A program made the position numbers and the translations under genes. A stretch of DNA of 64,000 bases from Didymella arachidicola (Eukaryota; Ascomycota; Dothideomycetes; Pleosporales; Didymellaceae): positions 434,001 to 498,000 of the forward strand of contig CM049991.1 in NCBI GenBank assembly GCA_016630955.3, given 5' to 3'. Shown here one piece after another: positions 57,258 through 64,000 of the stretch (positions within the stretch are counted from its first letter, which is position 1; every line of letters starts with the position of its first letter). Under the pieces are notes generated by a model. It saw nothing but the letters and a program-made list of their open reading frames with translations. It did no database searches and had not been told where the DNA came from.

Positions 57258-60232
57258 ATGCGATCGGCCGTGCTCCTGTCTTTGTCTTCCCTTGCCGCGG
57301 GCGCAGCGCTCGACAGGCGCGATCCTGTACCAGCGGGCTATGTTGCTGTTTCGTATTACCCAAGTAAGCCGGATGATGCCCATCAGCTCGACCAGTTTCA
57401 AAGCACTGATCCGAACCAGCACCTCATGGAGGATGGCTGTCAGAGTGGAGCGAGAGCTACCGCAAGGCTTCGCTGCTTGTAGCCAACATGACCCTCGCTG
57501 AGAAGACAAATATCACTTCTGGCACAGGTATTTTCATGGGCAGATGTGTTGGCAATACCGGCAGTGCACTGAGGGTCGGGATTCCGCAGCTTTGCTTGCA
57601 AGATGGGCCGCTTGGTGTCCGGTAAATTTATTTAGCGATGTAGTGTTGTTGGCTGTTACTGAGACTTGCACGCAGGAACACCGATCACAACACAGCTTTC
57701 CCACCTGGGGTACGCATCAGCTTAATCAGAAAACCAGAAGTTTCAGTTGACATTTGACACAGATCACCGCGGGCGCAACGTGGGACAAAGACCTGATACG
57801 TCGCCGTGGTGTAGCAATTGGCGAAGAGTTTCGCGGCAAAGGCGTCAACATTCACTTGGGTCCAAGTGTGGGGCCTTTGGGACGGAAGCCTCGAGGGGGA
57901 AGAAGTACGTGCAATATCTTTATCGAGAGTTGATTGCTAACGGAACGACATAGACTGGGAAGGCTTTGGCTCAGATCCTGTTCTTCAAGCGTTCGGTGGA
58001 GCCTTGACTATCGAAGGGGTCCAGAGCGTTGGCGTCATTGCAACCATTAAACATTTGGTCGCCAACGAGCAAGAGATGTACCGAATGTACAGTGTGATCA
58101 AACCTGGTATATCCTCTAATTTAGACGATCGAACTATGCATGAGTTGTACTTGTGGCCCTTCGCTGAGGGGGTACGATCCGGCGTCGGCTCTGTCATGAT
58201 CTCCTACAATGCTGTCAGTAACCCCTCAGGTATTACGAACTTTGCTGACTTACGTAGGTGAATGGATCAGCTGCCGCACAGCATAGCTACTTGATCAATG
58301 GCCTGCTCAAAGATGAACTTGGCTTCCAAGGCTTCGTCATGTCAGACTGGCTTGCTCAGACCTCTGGAGTACAATCAGCACTCGCTGGACTTGACATGTC
58401 CATGCCCGGCGACAGGAATGAGATTCCTTTACTCGGTAACTCATACTGGATGTACGACTACAGCCGTGCAGTACTCAATGGCTCAGTACCGGTGGATCGC
58501 CTTAATGATGCTGTCACTCGCATCCTCGCTGTGTACTTCCAAATGGGACAAGATCAGAACTACCCTCGGCCTAATTTCGACGCAAACACACAAAGTGCCG
58601 AGGGACCCCTCTATCCTGGAGCACTGTTCTCCCCCACCGGCATGGTCAATGAGTTCGTCAATGTTCAGGGTAACCATGCAGAAGTTGCGAGAGAAGTCGC
58701 AAGAGATGCCATCACGCTGCTCAAAAACCAGAACAATGTTCTGCCACTGGCCCGTAATGCAAGCCTCAAAATCTTTGGCACAGATGCGGAAAAAAATCTG
58801 GATGGTATCAACTCTTGTGCTGACCAAGGCTGCAACAAAGGTACACTTGGTATGGTGCGTATAACATTTTGGTTTTCACAGAGATAAGTGCTGATGCCGG
58901 TCATCGTAGGGATGGGGTAGTGGATCTGCACGATACCCATACATGGATTCGCCCATTGACGGTTTCAAATCTCGAGGATCGAGCTACCAATTCTACAACA
59001 CCGACTCGTTTCCTTCCGACTCGAACCCGAGCCCAAACGACATTGCTGTTGTCTTTGTAACGGCCGACTCAGGAGAGAACTACATCACGGTTGAAGATAA
59101 TCCTGGTGATCGCACATCTTCAAACCTGAACCTGTGGCACAATGGCGACAAGCTGATCCAGGATGTGGCTGCCAAATACTCCAACGTTGTTATCGTCGTG
59201 CACACGGTCGGTCCGATCATCATGGAGGCATGGCATGACCTCCCTTCAGTCAAAGCTGTGCTCGTTGCTCATCTTCCGGGACAAGAGGCTGGCAAGTCAC
59301 TGATGGAAATTCTTTACGGTGATGTCTCCCCGTCAGGACATCTCCCATATACAGTACCGAAATCTGAGAGCGACTATCCTACCTCAGCCAGCCTCGTCGG
59401 CTACCAGCTTGGTCAACCGCAAGACACTTATACAGAAGGTCTCTACATTGATTACAGGCATTTCAACAAAGAAAGTATCACTCCAAGGTATGCTTTTGGA
59501 CAGGGGTTGAGTTACACTTCGTTCTCGTTCTCGGATGCCTCAATCAGCGTGGTGACGCCGATGACTGCTGTGCCACCCACGCGCCCGGCAAAGGGTACAC
59601 CGCCCGCATACTCGACCGCCATTCCGCCAGCGTCAGAAGCCTATTGGCCCGAGAACTTCAATCGCATATGGCGCTACTTATACTCGTGGCTCGAGAAGAA
59701 CGACGCAGACGATGCAGCAAAGACGGCTGACTCTACTACGAAGTATCCGTACCCCGTTGGCTACTCGAACGTGCAAAAGGAGGGACCTGCAGCAGGGGGT
59801 GCACAGGTAAGACTTTGAATACACGAAGCGCGCGTGCAACACGCTAATTATGTCATCAAGGGAGGCAATTCAGCACTCTTCGACACTGCGTACGATGTGT
59901 CGGTGACTGTTACTAATACAGGATCAAGAGCTGGTAAAGCTGTTGCGCAGCTCTACGTCCAGTTCCCACAAGGTATCTTAGAAGATACTCCAGTCATCCA
60001 ATTGCGAGACTTCGAGAAGACCGCTACGCTGCAACCCGGTGCTCGCCAAACGCTTAGTCTGCGAGTCACACGGAAAGACCTGAGCGTGTGGGATACGGTC
60101 TCCCAGAACTGGGTGATACCTTCGGTAGCTGGTGACTACGGCATCTGGCTTGGCAACAGCTCAGATCATCTGAGTCTACGGTGCGGCACTGCAAGCTCGA
60201 CTTGTTCTGGAGGGAAAGCAAGCCCAGTCTAA
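57258..60232 (+). CDS. Secreted GH3 beta-glucosidase
   Basis: Eight exons (57258-57363, 57420-57621, 57676-57709, 57763-57904, 57954-58213, 58258-58854, 58910-59806, 59861-60232) join to 869 residues. A signal peptide ([18 protein letters not shown]) leads to [32 protein letters not shown] and [18 protein letters not shown]. The nucleophile Asp lies in [22 protein letters not shown] carries a glucose-binding Lys-His pair. The second domain has [12 protein letters not shown] and [11 protein letters not shown], and the fibronectin-like end carries [21 protein letters not shown]. It should release glucose from cellobiose and other beta-glucosides outside the cell. The last intron ends in AAG. 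Exon 3 is only 34 nt. Length, motif order and frame closure all agree with the family. Confidence 0.94.
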
Positions 60233-61138
60233 TTCTCCACGAACTCACGTATTTTTCGCAAACACAGGTTAAGGTATGGGCATCTACGCTATTGTTCTCA
60301 CTGTTCTTCCACAAAAATGTACCCACAGTCTCATCAACAGCCCTTGCGGTCACACCAATACTCCACTTGGTCGTCCTGGAATCTATGCTTGAGGAATATG
60401 TCGTGTGAAGATCTAGTCCTGTACACAATTAACTACTCCCTGCGTGAAATGCGACGTTGACAATGTAGTCGACAATAGACAATAGTATCGGTACAATAGG
60501 ATTATGTTCCGTGTAACGTCAGATCTTCGGGTGCAAATGGGGCCGCGGACATTCAATCATGAAGAAAGGCATAGAACGCCTTGAGTGCGACGACATCATT
60601 GCTTTATGAGACAGACGAAATGCAAGGTCATGGGTCCATCTTGCTCGACGAGGTAAATGCCATGCATTTCTTTGGAGTTTGGTCGCTCCCTTCGATCCAC
60701 TAATATCACCCGGCAAAGCAAACTGCATTCCATTCTCCCAATAACACCGAGCTACGATGGCAAAATCAGGGGCGTATAAAGCTTTCTGGCCGACCTCTCC
60801 GTCCCGATCATCATAGAACCAGTTTCATCGGTCGTTTCAGATGGGAACTGGGCATTGTCTCTTACTTTCGGCTCCAGTTCAGATGTTTTGTCATTTGAGC
60901 AGGCAGCGCTTACTGACATCAGCTCAAAATCTTAATCGGCAGGTCTACTAACCGACAGCATACTAGCATACTAGCATACTAATCGCAGCCTTCTAACTGC
61001 AGCATACTGACCAACAGCATACTGATCAGCAGTCATACTGACAAACAGCTTTTCTTTTTCTTTGCAAAGCACAGAGCATTTGAGCACAGAGTATTGATGT
61101 ACACTGCCTTTGAGCAGCTTTGCTGATAAAGCAAATAG
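60233..61138. other. Intergenic: GH3 3' region, upstream of WSC gene
   Basis: About 900 bp. I searched for a signal-peptide exon for the following WSC gene and saw none with a usable donor. Contains a short GCATACTA-type repeat near 60954. Confidence 0.5.
60954..61040. repeat. Short GCATACT(A/G)-type repeats
   Basis: The word GCATACTA occurs three times in a row at about 60958-60980, followed by AGCATACTGA twice and TCATACTGA once up to 61040. Irregular spacing. Confidence 0.6.
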
Positions 61139-64000
61139 GATCCGAACGCAAGCTCGCCAGCAAGCACCCCCAACGTCCCCGCCAGCACCCCGAGTGTCCC
61201 TGCCAGCACTCCCAGCGTCCCTGCCGGCACCCCGAGTGTCCCCGCCAGCACCCCGACGCTACCTGCCAGCACTCCGATTGCCCCTGTCGACACTCCCAGC
61301 GTCCCTGCTAACACCCCGACCTTGCCTGCCAGCACTCCGAGTGCGCCTATCTCGACTCCTTCGACCCCAGCCACTGGCGGCTCTAGTAACAACCCTCAGA
61401 CAGGCGGAACAACCACCCCTATCGGCGGTACCTACCTCGGATGTGTCCAGGACACTGACCCTACCGCTGGACGTCTCTTTGATGGCCCAGCATATGCTCG
61501 TGTTTCCGGTCTCACGCAAGAGCAGTGCCGCGACCTCTGCACGACCCCTACCGCTGCTTACAAGTACTTCGCCGTTGAGTTTGGTCGTGACTGCCGATGC
61601 GGTAACACTTTCCGCTACGCCCCACTGTCCTTCCCTCGGGCAGAGTGCAACAACACCTGTACCTCGACTACCAGCGGTCTTCAGGAGTGTGGTGGCGCTA
61701 ACCGCATGAGTTTGTTCCGCAACTTCGCGGTCCCTGATACTGTAAGTCCTGACTCTCTCAATGTTCTAACTCGAATACCCTGTTCTCTGCAAAATGTTAA
61801 GATTACTGTCACCCCTTCCTTATGGTCGGGTAAGTACGGTGTGTCTGCGCCGCGGCCCAGATCTAAAAACACCCTTGATATACTTGTGATTCGCAATTTA
61901 TGATGCGGCACCAACTGTTCATCACGACTTCCGACCTACGACTGCAGCTTTCGACAACGCAAGCACGTGATGACAATGTAGCCCGTCCATTACGGGACAG
62001 CTCGCCTTCGACCACAGCCTGTAAGTACTACCTCTCGTGCCTTGACTGAACGACACTGAAAATTCCTCTCAGTTACTGTGCCTGACTCATTCGTCTGCCA
62101 GATCATCAGCAATCGTGAACTCGCTGACACTGTGACAATTCGCGATACTTTCAAAACGGTACTGTGTTGAACACCACTGACTTCAATCCCAGCCTGCTGT
62201 CTCCACTCCTGCTGCGTCACTGCCTATCTCGGGTATTGATGTATCACTGCCGGTATCGACACCTGGCGCATCGAATCCAGCCTCTATTCCAGGGTCGCTG
62301 CCAGCTTCGATCCCCGCAATCTCAACACCTGCTGCGTCACTGCCTATCTCGGGTATTGATGTATCACTGCCGGTATCGACACCTGGCGCATCGAATCCAG
62401 CCTCTATTCCAGGGTCGCTGCCAGCTTCGATCCCCGCAATCTCAACACCTGCTGCGTCACTGCCTATCTCGGGTATTGATGTATCACTGCCGGTATCGAC
62501 ACCTGGCGCATCGAATCCAGCCTCTATTCCAGGGTCGCTGCCAGCTTCGATCCCCGTGATCTCGACACCTAGCGCACCAGTCTCTGTCCCTGGCGGTAGC
62601 GTCCCAGTCTCAACTCCAGCTGTATCGTTGCCAGCTGTATCGTTGCCATCTGTCCCTGGCGGTAGCGTCCCTGGCGGTAGCATCCCAGTCTCAACCCCAG
62701 CTGCATTGTTGCCATCTGCTGGCCCAATCCAGTCCACACCTATATCAGTACCTGGCGGCTCTGTGGGTCCAATCGAGGGAACACCTAGTACACCAATTCT
62801 TGGTTCGTCCCCCCTGAGCACTGGTCCCCCGCTGACAATTCCCGTCACAACACCGGTTTCGCTACCTTCCTCAACTTCAGTTTCGACTCCAGCGGTATCA
62901 CTACCAGGTGGTGGTTCTGCGGGTCCAGTACAGTCAAATCCTATCAGCAGACCTGTTAGCTCACCGACAGTCGCTCCATCAGGCGCTCCTACTGTCATCG
63001 ATATCCCTCAAGGTGATTACCAGGGATGCTACGCCGACATTCTTAGTAGCACTGGTGTCAGTCTTCTCGTCGGCCCCTCTCTAAATGGCCAAACCAACTT
63101 GACACTCGAGATCTGCCAATCATTCTGTACCACTGCCGTCGGCGGTCCTTACAAGTACTTCGGTATTGAGAATGGTCAGGACTGCAACTGTGGTAATGCT
63201 TTCCAGCACGACGCCATTCCCTACGATGGTACTGTCAGCGACTGTATCACCCCCTGTGCTGGCGATCCTACCCAGAAGTGCGGTGCTTCCAACCGGTTGA
63301 GCGTCTACATTAACGCCGCTGCTCTCCCAATTAGCACCAACCCTTCGGACCCGATCTCGATTCCCGCTTCTGCATCGACTCCTGGCGTGTCGGTCCCTGT
63401 TACAACTCCGATCAGCACGCCAGTTGAGTCTGTACCAGTATCCGAACCCAGCCCCGCGGTATCGACGCCTGGTGACAACGGCTCTGCTGCTCCTGTGCAG
63501 ACCGCTCCTGTCAGCTCCAGCAACTCGATTGTTCTGCCAACCAATCCCGTGGACACCATTGGGCCCATTGCGAATGAGCCACCCGTCATCACCACACCTC
63601 TTCCGAGCAGCGCCGGTGCAGGCAACCAAATTTCACCCGCTGCGTCACCCACACGCCGTCCCTTGTTCAGCCCGTACCCTAACCGCCCTCCATCGGAGGC
63701 TGGTGAGGGTGTTGATACACCCTACTTCAACTCGCCGGGCTGGCAGCCACGCCCTTACCCACCAAACTACAACGGCCAGAAACCTCGTCCTACAACCAAG
63801 AAGCCCTCGAAGCCTAGTTATCCCACTAAGCTTCCCAAGCCCCAGCCCCAACCTCAGCCTGGCTACCCCGTTAACAACGGATATCCCGTCAACAACGGTG
63901 GCCAGCCCCAGCCTAAGCCGTACCCCACCAAGACACGACCGACTGCTACGCGCAGGCCTTGGAAGCCGCGTCCCACTGCTCGTCCGTGGGAGGGTGGTAA
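61139..64000 (+). CDS. WSC-domain, Ser/Thr/Pro-rich cell-wall or secreted protein, incomplete
   Basis: Runs off the right edge. Visible exons are 61139-61741 and 62193-64000; the 450 bp between them may be one intron or hold a small exon. The first exon begins after a TAG acceptor and encodes repeated Val-Pro-Ala-Ser-Thr-Pro units, then a WSC domain (about 61426-61730, eight Cys, YLGCVQD to CGGANRMSLF). After 62193 come more Pro/Ser/Thr repeats, including a 120 bp minisatellite, then a second WSC domain (about 63015-63310, YQGCYAD to CGASNRLSVY, eight Cys), then a Pro/Lys-rich tail with YPVNNGYPVNNGG. WSC domains bind wall glucans and occur in sensors and secreted oxidases. No signal peptide or exon 1 could be located, so the 5' end is unresolved and the gene might be damaged. 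Confidence 0.75.
61150..61370 (+). repeat. Degenerate repeats coding Val-Pro-Ala-Ser-Thr-Pro
   Basis: About ten 24-30 bp units reading (Ser)-Val/Leu-Pro-Ala-Ser/Gly-Thr-Pro in frame, forming a likely O-glycosylated stalk before the first WSC domain. Units diverge mainly at third positions. Confidence 0.8.
62208..62556 (+). repeat. 120 bp coding minisatellite, about 2.9 copies
   Basis: Units beginning at 62208, 62328 and 62448 are identical base for base over the compared length, including the final partial copy to 62556. In frame each gives 40 residues (starting AASLPISGIDV and containing PVSTPGASNPASIP). Because 120 is divisible by three, copy-number change keeps frame. Confidence 0.95.

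Noticed and set aside
61110..61709. 199-codon plus frame of Pro/Leu/Ala/Arg repeats
   Set aside because: Out of frame with the WSC domain; it loses all eight cysteines.
62183..62998. 271-codon minus-strand frame with Gly/Asp/Glu repeats
   Set aside because: Reverse of the Pro/Ser repeat coding region; the plus frame carries WSC domains on either side.
1..64000. tRNA genes, rRNA or CRISPR arrays
   Set aside because: No cloverleaf with matched T-arm and D-arm was seen near the GTTCGAA-like words (for example 3198 and 22840), no rRNA sequence, and no regular spacer array; a covariance-model search was not possible.

Overview
The window is nuclear DNA from a filamentous ascomycete (Pezizomycotina; Dothideomycetes is my guess, from gene style rather than any marker). 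Genes are interrupted by 45-110 nt GT-AG introns with CTRAY-type branch sites. Recognised products include a Zn2Cys6 regulator, an AA11 LPMO with X278 module, WSC-domain protein, GH3, GH105, a STRIPAK FHA protein, MSH6 and HSP90. Genes lie on both strands, separated by 0.2-3 kb, with no operon-like structure, no CRISPR array, and no rRNA or tRNA that I could recognise.

Left part (1-15.8 kb): the 3' end of N-myristoyltransferase, a secreted class 3 lipase, a 2.7 kb gene-poor stretch, a broken gene (4659-9700) for a large fungal protein with a CorA-like membrane end, a FucP-type sugar transporter, another gene-poor stretch, then a divergent pair: octanoyltransferase (lipoate synthesis) and the RNase P/MRP subunit Pop7. 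Middle (16-38 kb): the SLMAP/PRO45-type FHA protein, a five-exon MGR2/ROMO1 gene, an ABHD12-like hydrolase, a 3 kb gene desert, the AA11 LPMO, a fungal membrane protein of unknown function, a Zn2Cys6 factor followed by a quinone-oxidoreductase-type dehydrogenase, and an unknown zinc-finger-like protein.

Right part (39-64 kb): an acyl-CoA dehydrogenase; a divergent pair of a Dal5-type anion:cation symporter and a cytosolic GH105 unsaturated rhamnogalacturonyl hydrolase (a plausible pectin-fragment import and hydrolysis module); HSP90 with a well-formed heat-shock element; an M20 amidohydrolase; MSH6; a caleosin-like protein; a secreted GH3 beta-glucosidase; and a repeat-rich WSC-domain protein running off the right edge. 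Functionally the segment mixes housekeeping genes (NMT1, LIP2, POP7, MGR2, HSP90, MSH6) with plant-polymer-degradation and uptake genes (lipase, LPMO, GH105, GH3, transporters).

Points most worth a second look: the multiply broken CorA-type gene with two identical A7 slip sites; an intron that keeps frame only with an AT-AG boundary; a repeated intragenic C-rich to G-rich coding-strand switch; the GH105/symporter pair with duplicated promoter motifs; and a near-perfect 120 bp coding minisatellite. Splice sites were assigned by eye from frame, consensus and family similarity; no RNA evidence was available.
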